NCBI GenBank assembly: GCA_963758025.1 | Contig: CAVWUA010000003.1 | Coordinates: forward strand, 489,381 to 553,380 | Reading direction: 5' to 3' | DNA length: 64,000 nt | Origin: CAVWUA01 sp963758025 | GTDB lineage: Bacteria > Planctomycetota > Planctomycetia > Isosphaerales > Isosphaeraceae | Shown: positions 1 to 12,800 of the stretch, one piece after another | Layout: the number at the start of each line of letters is the position of its first letter | How positions within the stretch are numbered: position 1 is the first letter of the stretch | Position numbers and translations under genes: made by a program | Notes under the pieces: generated by a model | What the model was told of the DNA's origin: nothing | Seen by the model: only the letters and a program-made list of their open reading frames with translations | Databases searched by the model: none

Positions 1-3000
1 CTGGCTGATCGGCGTGTCGCCACCGAAGTTCATCACCGTGTAGGTGACGGTGAACTCCTGACCGGAGCGGACCCGGAGCGGGGCATCGACGTTCGTCACC
101 CGCAGGTCCGGCGGGGTGGCCCGATTGACCGTGATCGGCAACTTGGTCGTGTTGTTGCCTTCCTGCTGATATTCACTGACGCGTGCCCCGCGCGAGCAGC
201 CGGGCCGCCTCCTGGAGCCGGTCGCCAGTGCCCAGGCTGTAGGGAGATTCGAAACCGACCCCGAAGTTGCCGAACCCGATATCGCTCTGCACTCCACGGT
301 CCGTCCCGGCGGGAGAGTCGGTCAGGGCGAGGAGGTAAAACGGACCGTCGATGCCGTCCGGCATCCGGACCGTGACCGTCCCCGTGTACGAGTCGCCGAT
401 CGCCAGCGCGGCGGTGCGCTTGAACTCGCCCAGGAACAGGTCGAAACGGTCGAGCGACGGGTCCTTTGACAGGAAGATGCGGTCGATCCACGCCTTTTCC
501 CGGGTGTCGCGCGTACCCTCGTTCGTCACCGTGTAGGTCACGTCGATGGTCTGGCCCGAGAGGTCCGGGGTCGGGGCCTGGAGGTTGCTGATGACCAGGT
601 CCGGCTCGTAGTACGTGACGTGGATCGGCGCCCGATAGACGTTGTTCGTCGGGTCCTCGAACGCCCAGCGGCTGAAGTGATCGAGCAGAATATCATTGCG
701 GCCGACCTCCGCCGGCCACCATCCGGTCTGCACGGTCCTGTACGAGCTGTAGTCCTGGTGGGTATCGGGGTGGATGTAAACGAAGAGGTTGCCGCCGATC
801 CCCTTGGGCAGGGCGGCGGTCACGGTGACGGTGTAGCTCTCGCCCGGCTGGAGCGGCTGGGCGTTCGACCGGATCGACTTGCCGAACCACGAGGCACGGT
901 TCAAGAGGAACGAGCTGTCCGCCGAGATCCAGATGTCATCCTGCCAGTAGGACGTTCCCGGCCAGACCGGGTTGCTGCCCTGGTTCTGAACGGTGTACTG
1001 AATGGTCGTCAGCTCGCCCGATCGGTTATCGGGCAGGGTGACGACGCTGGTGACGACCAGGTCGGCCGGCACCGGGGTCACCTGGGTCGTGCCGCTATTG
1101 AGGTTGTTCGAGTCGTCTTCCTCGATCACCGAGTTCGGGGCGTCCGTCTTGATGACGATGTACTGGCCGCGAGCCGACGGCGTCAGGGTGACCGTCAGGG
1201 TGCCGGTGTAGGTCGCTCCCTTGTCCAGCCCGCCCTCATGAGTCACCAGGCCGAGCCAGAGGGCATTGCTGGCGCTGGGGGCCACGTTCGGGTTGTCGGT
1301 CAGCCAGACCTCGTCCGACCAGGAGCCGTTGCCCGGGCCGTGCCCCTTGTTGCCGACGGTCCACGAGACCGTGTAGGAGACCCCCGCCAGGGACTGCGAC
1401 GGCGCCGAGACGGACGTGACGTACAGGTCGGGCTTGGGAACGGCGGGCACGATGACCGGTCGTGCCGAGTCCGTCCGACCGGCCGGCCTTGTAGTTGTTG
1501 TTGTCGATCTCGTTCGGGTCGTCCGGGTTGACGTTGATCGCCAGCGTATCCTCCGGCACGACGTCGTACGGGTCGGTCCACGGCATGAGGTAGTAGGTCC
1601 CCGAGACCAGGTGGGCGGGGATCTGCACCGTGGTGATGACGTCGTAGCCCTCTCGGTTGGCGAGCGTGCCGTGGTGCGGCAGGCTCCTCAGAAGGACGTC
1701 CCCCTGGCCGGGGTGCGGGCGGTTCTTGTCCTTCGTCAGCCAGACGGTGTCCGTCCAGTCCTCGACGCGCGGTCGTGCCGGGGCCGAGGTTGGTGACGGT
1801 GAAGCGGACCTCGGCCGTCGCCGCCTCGACGACCTGCGTCGGCACGACGACGTTGCTGACGACCAGGTCGGGCAAGCGGCTGCGGGCGGACGTACAGCTC
1901 GACGAACTTGGTGTTGTTGCCGTCGTTGGGGAACTCGTCCACCTGGCCGCCGGCATCCGCCTGCACGATCAGGTAAACGGTGCCCCGGAACCGGAGCGGG
2001 ATCTGCACCGTGTCGGTAATGGTCCGGTAACTTTCCCCCTGGTCGAGTGCCGACTGGTTCCCCAGGGTGCCGACAAGAATGTCGTCGGACGAGACGGTCG
2101 GGTCGAGCGACAGCCAGACCCGGTCGGTCCAGTGCGGGACCGTGGTGGCCGCGGTCCCCTGGTTGGTAATCGTGAAATCGACCGCGATCGTCTGATTCGG
2201 GTCGGCCTGGGCCGGCGCGACGATGTTGGTCACCTGGAGATCGGGCCTCGGCAGCAGCGTGACCGGAATGGTGGTGTCGTCCACCCTCGAATTGTTGGCT
2301 GACGCCCCGTTCTCGAACAGGCGGTTGTCGTAGTTCGTCGTGACCACCGCCTCGTAAAGCCCGTAGGTATGCGCTGGCAGGAGCACCTGCTCGCGACGGG
2401 TGTACGAGAGGCCGGCGCCGAGCGGCCCATCGTACCGGAAGGTGCCGACGGAGACCGTCGGCGCGTTCGGATCGCCGACCTTCCGCAGGTACACGGTATC
2501 CATCCAGTAGCCGGCGGCATCCCCCGGGCCGACGTTCTTGACCGTCCACTGAACGTCGATCAGGGTGCCCTCCTTCACGGCGAGGGTGGGCGTGACGATG
2601 TCGGTGACGGTCAGGTCGGGGGGCGGGGTGAGCTGAACGTTGAACGCGCCGGAGACCTTGACATTGTTGTTCGTGTAGAGGAACTCGAACGGCCCGCCCG
2701 TCTGGACGACGACGTAATACGTGCCCGAGATCCCGTCCGGCAGGCGGACGCTGGCGCGTCCGGTCGTAGCCGTCTCCGACGGCAAGCTGGCCGAGGTGCG
2801 TGAACGAGCCGAGGAAGACGCTCCGATTCACCCCGGTGGGATCGGTGGTCAGCCAGACCGAGTCGGTCCAACTGCTCGTGTTGGTGAGGCCGATTCCCTG
2901 GTTATCGACGTGCCAGTTGACGATCATGCTCTGGCCGCTGGAGGCGGGGCCGGGCACGTTCACCGACGGGATGACCAGGTCGGCATACGGGATCGGCATC

Positions 3001-6000
3001 ACGTCGAAGGTGCCGGGGGAGTGGGCCACGTTGTTCGCCTCGGCGCCGTCCTCGAACACGGCGTCGGTCCCGTCCGCCTTGACGAAGACGTAGAAACGTC
3101 CGGTGAACGCCGGCGGCAGCACGACCTCCTCGGTCCGGCGTATAGGACGCCCCGGCGGCCAGCGAGGCGGTTCTCGGGAACCGGCCGATCTCCACGTCGC
3201 TGCCGAAGGTCGTGTCGCTCGACGCATAGAGGATGTCCACCCACCCGGCCGCCTGCGCCGAGAGGGTGCCGTTGTTCGTCACGGTCCAGGACACGGTAAT
3301 CGGCGCCGGGTCGGCGATGACCTCTCCGGTCGTCGCGGTGACGGCGGAGGCCACCAGGTCCGGGTACGGGGCCAGCGTCACCGTCAGCGGTGTGCTGGTG
3401 GCGTTGTTCGTCTCGCCGGTACCCGCCGTGTTGTACTCGAAGACGTCGTTCGCGCTGTCGGTGGTGACCGTCACCGTCACGGTGCCGACACTCTTCGAGC
3501 CGTCGGGGATGGTGACCGTCAGCGACCGGGCGCGGCTCGTCGCCGGGGGCGATGTTCCCGTCGATCGCCGGATCGTAAAGGAGCGTCTGGTTGACCAGCT
3601 CCTGGCCATTGGTCGGATTGACGATCCGCACGCGCTCGGTGAAGGCATTCGTGACGGTCTCGGTTCCGGGGTTTTCGGTCTGCCAGGAGACGGTGATCGC
3701 CTGTCCGCTCGGCACGGTGGTCGGGCTGACGCTGAGGAGGTTGACGAACAGGTCGGGATACGGCCGGAGCTTCGAATTGAACGAGGCCGAGGCCGCGTTG
3801 TTGGTTTCCGGGGTGGTCCCGCTGAACCCCTCGACGACCTCGTTGCTCACATCCGTCGTGATCGAGACGGACAGGGAGCCGGCCCCGAGGGTGCCGTTGG
3901 GCAGGGTGAAGGCGTACGAGCGATCCACCGCCCCGCCGACCCCGATCGCCGAGGCCCCGCTGGCATCGTGGACGATCGTGGTGTTCAGCACCGTCTGGGA
4001 ACCGTTGGTGACGACGATCCGCTCGTGGAAGAGGCCGCTGACCGGGGCCGCCCCGTCGTTGCGGGTCTGCCAGTGGATCGTCATCGGCCCGCCCGACGTG
4101 AGGGTGCCGGCCGTCGCCTCATCCACCGTGATGCCCGCGACGCGCAGGTCGGGCAACGGCGGGAAGGTGATGTTGACCGGAGTCACCGAGACGGTGACGT
4201 TGTTCGTCTCGTTCGTCTCGGGCTGGATGCCCAGCGCATCGGCCTGAACGATCAGGTAATAATTCCCGGCCGCCAGGCTGGCGTTCAGCGGCAGGTTGGC
4301 CAGGACGTTGGTCCGCGGATACTGCCCCCCGGCCGCCAGCGGCAGCGTGGCCGCGTCGATCGTCGCCAGCAGGATATCGCTCCCGTCGAGGGCCTGATTG
4401 GTGCTCAGCCAGATCCGGTCGCGCACGGCGGTCGTGGTCGGGCCGGTCCCCGTGTTCTGGACGGTGAAGTTCACACCGACCGGCTCGCCAAAGACGGCGG
4501 TGGCGGAGGTCGGCAGGACGCCGCTGACGCTCAGGTCGGGCGCCTGAATCGTGATCGCCCGGCCGGCCGAGGCGTTGTTGTTCTCGAACGTGTACTCATA
4601 GACGTTATTGCGCGCGTCGGCGAGCACGAACAGCGTGGCGTCGCCGAAGAACGTGGACGGGATCGGGACGGTCTTGGCGACCGTGTAGCTCGCCCCGAGG
4701 TTCACCGCGCCGTTGCGGACGAACTCGCCCAGGTTGATATCATCCGCGTTCCCGAAAACGTTGTCCCGGCTGAGGACAACCCGGTCGTACCAGGGGCCAT
4801 TACCGGTCGCCGCGAGCCCGTGGGTCGCGTCGTTGGTCACGACCCAGGCCAGGTCGATGGTCTGGCCGATCTGGCCCAGGCTGGGGGAGACGGTGATCGC
4901 CGCGGTGAGGTCGGCGAACGGCGCCGCCGCGATATCAAGCGAGCCCGCCGATTGAGCCACGTTCGACGCGGTGTCCGCGTTCTCGAAGACCGCCGCCCTG
5001 GCCGGTTCCGTGGTCCGTCTTGACCAGGACGTAATAGGTCCCCGACGTTCCGGCCGGGATGCGGCCGGTCCAGGTCGCGTCGTAGCCCGCGTTCGGGGCC
5101 AGAGCGCCCGAATGCGCCTGGTCGGTCACGAAGATATCGTCCGCGTTTCCGAAGGTCGCGTCCGAGGAGAGGACGATCCGGTCGAACCAGTCGCTCACGG
5201 TGTTGCCGGGCGTGCCGTCACCTGTCGTCGCGTCGCCGACGTTATCGACCCGCCAGGTGATCGTCACCAGGTCGCCCGCGAAGGAGAGGCCCGTCGATCC
5301 CACGACCACCAGGGCCGAGGCCGCCAGGTCGGCGCTCGGCGTGAGCGTCGCGGTGCCGGTGATGCTGGCGGCGTTGTTCGTCTCGGCATCGTCGGCCGCG
5401 TTCGCTTCGAGCACCACGTTCGCCGAGTCGGTCGTGATCGTGACGAGCAGGTCGCCGACCCCGGCGTCCCCCTTCGGCACGTTGAAGCTGAACTGCCGGT
5501 CGGCCGTGCCGTCCGGGCTGAGGGCCCCGCCGGAGTAGGCGACCGTCGTGTCGATCACGGTCTGCCCGGTCCGCTGGTTGACGACCGTGATCCGGTCGGT
5601 CCAGCTACCCACCGGGGTATCCGCGCCGCCGGTGTTCTTGTCTTGCCAGGTCACGGTGGCCGGGCCGCCGGACTCCAGCGAGGCCGGGCTGAGATTGACG
5701 CCCACCACCTGAAGATCCGCCGCCCGGACCTCGATCTGCTGGGGGTGGACCCGGAGGTTGTTCGTCTCGTCGCTCTCCGTCTGGTTTCCGGTGGCATCCG
5801 CCACGAACAGGACGTAGTACAGGCCGGGCTTGAGGCTTGTCGGGACGGTCCCGGTGCCGGAGACCGTGTAGCTCGCGCCAGGGCCGAGCGGGGTCTGCGT
5901 GTCGATCGACTTCGACAGCAGCAGGACATCGGTGCCGACCTGAAGCACCTGGTCCTTGGACAGGTAAACGCGGTCGGTCCAGTCGGCGCCGGCGATCCCG

Positions 6001-6830
6001 ATGCCGAAGTTGCCGGTGGTCCAGCCGAGGGTGAGATTTTGCCCGATCGGCACGGTCGCCGGCGACACCGTCGAATCGCTCACGCGCAGATCGACGTTCA
6101 CGTCGAACGTGGTCTGGGTCGAGTTGTTCTGCTCGGCGGAGGCGTGTCCCCCGGCGTTGAACTCGTAAATCTGGTCCAGCGAGTCGGTGGTGACGACGAC
6201 CTGGTAGGTGCCCGCCGTCGTGATCGTGTAGGTCACGGAATGGTTCAGCGTGCCGTTGACGCCCAGAGAGTCCGTGACATCCAGAACGGTTTCGGGCAGG
6301 TTGACGCCGGTGGTCACGTTGCGCAGGGAGACCCGCTCCTTGAAGGCGCGGTTCACGGCGCCCGTGCCCGGGTTGGCGGTGGTCCAGGAGACCGTGTAAA
6401 CCCCTCCCGCATCCGGCCCGCTCACCGTCAGGTCTTCGACCTGCACGTCAGGGTAGGGGGCCAGGTTGACGTGCGTGGTCCCGCTCGTGGCCGTGACGTT
6501 GTCCCCCTCCAGGAGGAACTCATTAACCGCGTTCGCGTTGTCGGTGAAGACGAAGAGGTAGTAGTCCCCCGTGATGCCGTCGGGCAGCGTGATCGTCGGG
6601 TTGTTGGTGTACGAGCCGCTCGGGGCCAGGGTCCCGTTGTGGGTGAAGACGCCGAGCGGGATATCGTCGGCATTGCCGAAGATCGCGTCGAGCGAGAGCA
6701 CGGCCGAATCGGTCCACGACGCGATCCCGGTCCCGAGCGAGCCGACGTTCTGAACCGTGTAGCTGAAGCTCGTCTGCTGGCCGCTCTGAAGATTCGAGCG
6801 CGGTCGGAGGCGCGACGTTCGTGACCTGCA
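1..6830 (-). repeat. Array of at least 18 CARDB domains within the giant gene
   Basis: Each unit is about 120-140 residues and opens with a [PA]DL.V-type strand, followed by a TVxNxG strand, a WTDxxxLS segment and a closing EttNNxxxxx strand. I count 18 openings in reading order, beginning FPNLQVTNVAPP near 6,830 and ending PDLRVTNVDAP near 75, with the last one cut by the window edge. CARDB (cell adhesion related domain in bacteria) is an Ig-like beta-sandwich found in extracellular proteins. The copies are divergent from each other, unlike the recent 1.87-kb duplication upstream in the same gene, so this array is old. The function of the array is inferred as a stalk or adhesive region. Confidence 0.85.
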
Positions 6831-9800
6831 GGTTCGGGAAGTTCACGCTCCCGGTCGGCACGATCTGGATGTCCATCAGATACGCGCTCAGCAGCGAGCC
6901 GGTGTTGTTGCCTCCCCGCATCACGGCGTAGTAGGTTCCCGCCTGGGTGATGTTCACCTGCGCGACGCCATCGAACGGCCGGCCGCTGCCGGACTCCACC
7001 ACGTATCCGTTCTGCGCGTTGTAGATGCTCACGACCGGGTCGATCGGGCTGCCGCTGGGCTTGCGGGCGGTCAGGAAGATCGTCTTGCCGGCGTCGATCG
7101 CGCCCAGGTTCACGTAGTCCAGGTCGCCCGACAGGGAAATGCCGGCGATGCTGGCGAACTGGGTGTCGTTGTTCGTCGCCAGGGTCACGGGCGTGGCATT
7201 GGACGTGCCGTCGTTCGGCTCGCTCTCAAGCTGGAGGGTCGCGGGCGTGGCGGTCTGGATGTTGACTCGATATTCATCGAAGTAGTTATTATCATAATTC
7301 AAAACAGCCAGCACGTACGTTCCGGTCGCCGGCAGCGTGACCACGGCGAACTGCCCGCGCCGCTGGTCGTAGCCGGTGACGTTACTCACGAGCTGGGAGC
7401 CATCCGGCTTGTAGATGGTGTACCTCTGCCGCGAGTAGCCACTCGCGGTCGGCGCCTCGAACGACAGCAGAAGCGCGTCCCCTTCGGTGCCCGCGAAGCT
7501 GAAATAGTCGGAGTCCGACGTCGAGGAGAGCCGGCCGCGCGCGGCGGCCGAGCGGAGCGTCGAGCCGGCCGGGTCCTCGGTCATGTCCAGAGGCGTCGCC
7601 GTCGCCTGCGAATTGTTCGAGCGGCTCTCGATCGTGTAGCCCGCCAGGGCGCGACCAGGAAGCTGAGCACGTAGGGCATCACCTGGACGTTTCCGAACCG
7701 GTCGGTCAGGTCCGAGACGGTCAGGCGGTACGAACCCGGCTGGAGCGGTCCATCCGTCAGAAGATACGAGGCGCTCGACCCCGAGCTGTACGCCTGGTTG
7801 GCCACCGCGTACAGGACATCGTCGGCCGTGTCGAATGCGCCATCCGGTCCGGCTTCTCGAAGGTCGTAATGGGTCGGGTCGTTCGCCGACGTGGCGGAGA
7901 GATCCTCGTTGAATGTCAGCGTGAAGCGGTCGATGTCGTCCGTCGAGGTGGTTCCGTCCTGCGGTAGACTGCCGCCGGTGACGACCGGCTGGAGCGTGCT
8001 GGTCGCCGTGATGTCGAGCAGGTACTGCGCCAGCAGTCCCGCGCCGGAAACGCCCTGGACGTGCGGCGTAATACGCCCCACCGACCGTCGTCACGACCTG
8101 CGCCGTGCCGTTGTTCGGGTCGCCGTCCGCATCCACGAGGGGCGTGCCCGAGCTGAAAAGCACCTCGACCTTGGGTGCGAGCGTGCTCAGGCCCGGCAGA
8201 CGCGTGGCCAGGTTGATCGCGGTGCCGGCCGGCAGGTTACCCAGGTAGAAGACGTCGCTGCCGTCGCCCGTCGTCATCGCGCCGGCGATGGTCCCCATCA
8301 GCATCGAATTCGGAGCGGTCGTCAGCGTTGCCGTGTTCGCGTTACTGATCGAGTTGTTGGCGGTTCCGGTGCTGTAGTCGTACTCCGCCTGGACCCCCGC
8401 CGGGGCCAGCGTCACACGCAGGCGGTACTCGCCCTGGAAGTCGTAGTTGTACCGCACCCGCACCCGGTAGTTGCCGCTGGTCGCCAGGGTCACCGGCTGC
8501 GACTGGCCGTAGCCGTTGTAGGCGACGCCGTAGCCCTGCAACTGGTTGCCCACCGGGTCGTACACGTAGTACGGCAGCGAGCTGCCACTGGGATTGCCCG
8601 GCACATCGGCGGCGAGGGTGAGGGTGTCGCCGGCCTTGGCGGAGAAGACGAAGTAGTCGTTGTCGGAGGTGCTCCAGAGGTTGCCCCGGCCATAGCCGGT
8701 GCGGACGCCCGAGCCGGCGGGGTCCTCGGTCAGGGCGATCGTCGGGTCGCCGTAGAGTGTTGCGACCGAGCTGTCGCTGTAGTTGAGCACGCCAGGTCGA
8801 GGCGGCCGTCGCCATTGAAGTCCCCCGGGGCCACGCCGGTCAGATTGCCCCCGAGGCCGTAGCTGATCCAGGTCAGGGCACCGCCCCCGCGGTTGTACCC
8901 CACCAGAAGCTGGTCGGCGTAGAACTGCGACACCAACAGGTCGGGCCGGCCGTCGGCGTCGATGTCGTCGACTAGAACCTGCCAGGCGTAATTGCTGCTG
9001 CCGGCGATGTTCTGGTTGCTCGGCGCCGCGAAGGTGCCGTCGCCGTTGCCGTACAGGATCGACAGGCCGTTGGTGTAATCCTCGTTCGCGGTGACCAGGT
9101 CCAGCTTCCCATCACCGTCCACGTCCACGGCGACGATCGAGCGCGGATTATTGCCGGTGCCGGTGATGTCCGAACGCGGCTGGAAGGTGCCGTCGCCGTT
9201 GCCGAGCAGGATTCCCACCGTCGCCGTGCCGTAACAGGTGACGGCCAGGTCGAGCTTGGAGTCGCCGTTGAAGTCGCCGACCGCCGACGTCCGTGGCGTT
9301 TGTCGAGGTGTCGTAGGCCACAGGCGTGTCGAACGTGCCTGTGCCGTCGCCCAGGTTCAGCAGGACGCCGCACCTGATTCTGACCGCCCGCGGTCGCCAC
9401 CAGGTCTGTCCAACCGTCTCCATTCAGGTCGGCCGCCGTCACGTGGTACGGGTGCGTGTTGGACCCGAAATTGATGTTCGTCGGCGCACCGAAGGTCCCC
9501 GTGCCCGTGCCGAGGAGGATCGCCAGTTTCCCGCTGGTCTGGTTGTCGGAAACCGCCAGGTCGAGCATGTTGTCGTGGTTGAAGTCGCCGACGGCCAGGG
9601 CGACCGGATTGCCCCCGATGCTGATGTCGCTTCGCGGCTGATAGGTCCCGTCGCCGTTGCCGAGGAAGACGCTGATGTTGCCGCCGTTGTAGTTGGCCGT
9701 GACGATGTCGAGCTTGTTATCGGCATTGAAATCGGCGAGAACAATTCCGTAAGGGTTCGCCCCCGTGGGGAGCGTCGTGCCTCCGGCGGTGAACGAGCCG

Positions 9801-12800
9801 CTGAAGGGGCTCTCGGTCGTCCCTAACAGCGTGGCATTGGCGAACGTGTCGTTGTCGCGATTCTCCAGGATGTAGGGCGCCAGAGCCTCCATCGTGAAGT
9901 TACGGACATAGACATTCTCCAGCGGATTGCCACTCTTATCGGTCAGTCCCGTGCCGATGGTCAGCCGGTAAAGGCCCGGCTGCAAGGGGCCATCGGTGAT
10001 GCGGTAGCTGACGCTCAGACCGTTGCTATAGCCGTAGCTGGCCAGGGTGTAGGTCACGTCGTCGCCATCGCCGAACGTGTTGTTCGGCCCGGCGGAGACA
10101 AGTGTGAGATTGGCCGAGTTGTTGACCGTCGCCGCCGCCATGTCCTCCGAGAAACCGACGGTGAAACGATCGATCACCGCGGCGGACGTCGTTCCCTCGT
10201 CCGGCAGGTTGACTGACGTGATGATCGGCGCGACGGTATCGACGACGTCGATGCCGAGAATGTACTGCGCCTGCAACCCCGCCCCCGACGACGCCGTCAC
10301 CCGCACCGAGTACGTCCCGTCCCCGCCGGAGGGGATCGTGTAGCTGAAACTGGTGGCCCCCGCTGCGGAAACCGCGACCTGCGTGTTCCCCTGGTAGATC
10401 GCCAGCACCGCCGACAGCCCGCTCGTGCTCGGCTGCGACTGGCTCAGGCTGATCGCCGTCCCCGCCGTCAGGTTCCCCAGCCGGTAGAAGTCCCCGCCGT
10501 CGCCGGTCGTCAAGGCCCCCAGAACCGTCGCCTGCTGGTGCGTCACCCCCCCGACCTGCACGTTCGACAATGCCACCACGTTGGCGTTGCTCGTCGAGTC
10601 GTTGGCGGTCCCGGTGCTGTAGTCGTACTCCGCCTGGACCCCCGCCGGGGCCAGCGTCACACGCAGGCGGTACTCGCCCTGGAAGTCGTAGCTGTACCGC
10701 ACCCGCACCCGGTAGTTGCCGTTGGTCCCCAGCGTCACCGGCTGCGACTGGCCGTAGCCGTTGTAGGCGACGCCGTAGCCCTGCAACTGGTTGCCCACCG
10801 GGTCGTAGACGTAGTACGCCAGCGAGCTGCCACTGGGATTGCCCGGCACATCGGCGGCGAGGGTGAGGGTGTCGCCGGCCTTGGCGGAGAAGACGAAGTA
10901 GTCGTTGTCGGAGGTGCTCCAGAGGTTGCCCCGGCCAGAGCCGGTGCGGACGCCCGAGCCGGCGGGGTCCTCGGTCAGGGCGATCGTCGGGTCGCCGTAG
11001 AGCAGTTGCACCGCGCCGCCGGTGTTGGTGGCGGCGATGTCGGGTCGGCCGTCGCTGTTGAAGTCGGCGACGGTGACGCCGTAGTTGTTGTTGGCGAGGT
11101 TGTACTGCACGGCGGAGAAGGCGGTGCCGCCCTGGCCGTAGGCGACGAAGATGCGGCTGCTGCTGCCGCCGAGGACGAGGTCGGGCGTGCCGTCGCTGTT
11201 GAGGTCCGTCAGGACGAGACTGAGCGCGTAGTTGCTGCCGCCGCCGCTCAGGTTGTAGAGCGACCGGCGTGGTGAAGGAGCCGTCGCCGTTGCCTTTGAG
11301 GATGGAGAGGTTGTTGGTGTAGTCCCAGTTGGCGATGGCGAGGTCGAGATGGCCGTCGCCGTCGAAGTCATGGGCGACGATGCCGTAGGGGTTGTTCGAG
11401 CCGACGGGGAAGGTGGAGGCGGCGTTGGCGGGGGTGAAGGTGCCATCGCCGTGTCCCTTGAGGAAGGCGATGGAGTTGCCGCCGTAGTTGCTGAGGGCGA
11501 GGTCGAGGGTGCCGTCCTCATCGAAGTCGGCGACGGCGGCGGCGACGGGGTTGCCGTTGGCGGCGTAGGTGACCATGGGGTTGAAGGCGCGGGCTCCGGT
11601 GGCGTGGAGGAAGATGCCGACGTTGCCCGAGTTGTAGTTGGGGACGATGAGGTCGGGCAGGTTGTCGCCGTTGAGGTCGGCGACGGCGACGAAGCGAGGG
11701 TCGCCCGCGGGGAGTGTGGTGGGGGTGGTGAGGAAGGAGCCGTCGCCGTTGCCCCAGAGGATGGAGAGGTTGTTCGAGCCGTCGTTGCCGACGAGGATAT
11801 CGAGCTTGCCGTCGCCGTCGAGGTCGGCGATGAGGAGGCCGGTGGGGCTGCTGCCGACGTTGTAGTCGGTGCGGTCGAAGACGCCGTCGCCATGACCGAG
11901 GAAGACGGAGAGTGAGCTGGCGCCGTTGTTGGAGACGACGAGGTCGGGTTTGCCGTCGGCGTTGAGGTCGTCGGTGGCGTCGCCCCAGGTGCTGGCCCCG
12001 GCGGCGAGGGAGGGCCCGTTGGTGAACGAGCCGCTGAAGGGGCTTTCGGCCGTCGCTAGGGGCGTGGCCGTCGCCGAACGTGTCGTTGTCGCGATTCTCC
12101 AGACGGTAGAGGTCGATCCCATCGACGCCGAAGCTGCGCACGAAGGGGCTTTCCATCGGGTTGCCGCTCTTGTCGGTCAATCCCGTGCCGATGGTCAGCC
12201 GGTAGCTACCCGGCTGCAAGGGGCCATCGGTAACGCGGTAGGTCGCGCTCAGGCCCGCGCTATAGCCCGGGCTGGCCACGTGGTAGAGGATGTCATCCGG
12301 GGTGTCGAAGGTGGCGTCCGGCCCGGCCTCGCGCAGGTCGATGTTGTCGGGGTTGTTGACCGTTGCGGCGGCCAGATCCTCGGAGAAACTGACGCCGATG
12401 CGGTCGAGGACGCCGGTGGAGTTCAGACCGTCGGTCAGCGCCACCGAGCTGGCTCCGTTGCCGATCGTGACGCCGGAGATGGTCGGCGCGACGGTATCGA
12501 CGACGTCGATGCCGAGAATGTACTGCGCCTGCAACCCCGCCCCCGACGACGCCGTCACCCGCACCGAGTACGTCCCGTCCCCCCCGGAGGGGATCGTGTA
12601 GCTGAAACCGCTGGCCCCCGCCGACGAGACCGCGACCTGCGTGTTCCCCTGATAGATCGCCAGCACCGCCGACAGCCCGCTCGTGCTCGGCTGCGACTGG
12701 CTCAGGCTGATCGCCGTCCCCGCCGTCAGGTTCCCCAGCCGGTAGAAGTCCCCGCCGTCGCCGGTCGTCAAGGCCCCCAGGACCGTCGCCTGCTGGTGCG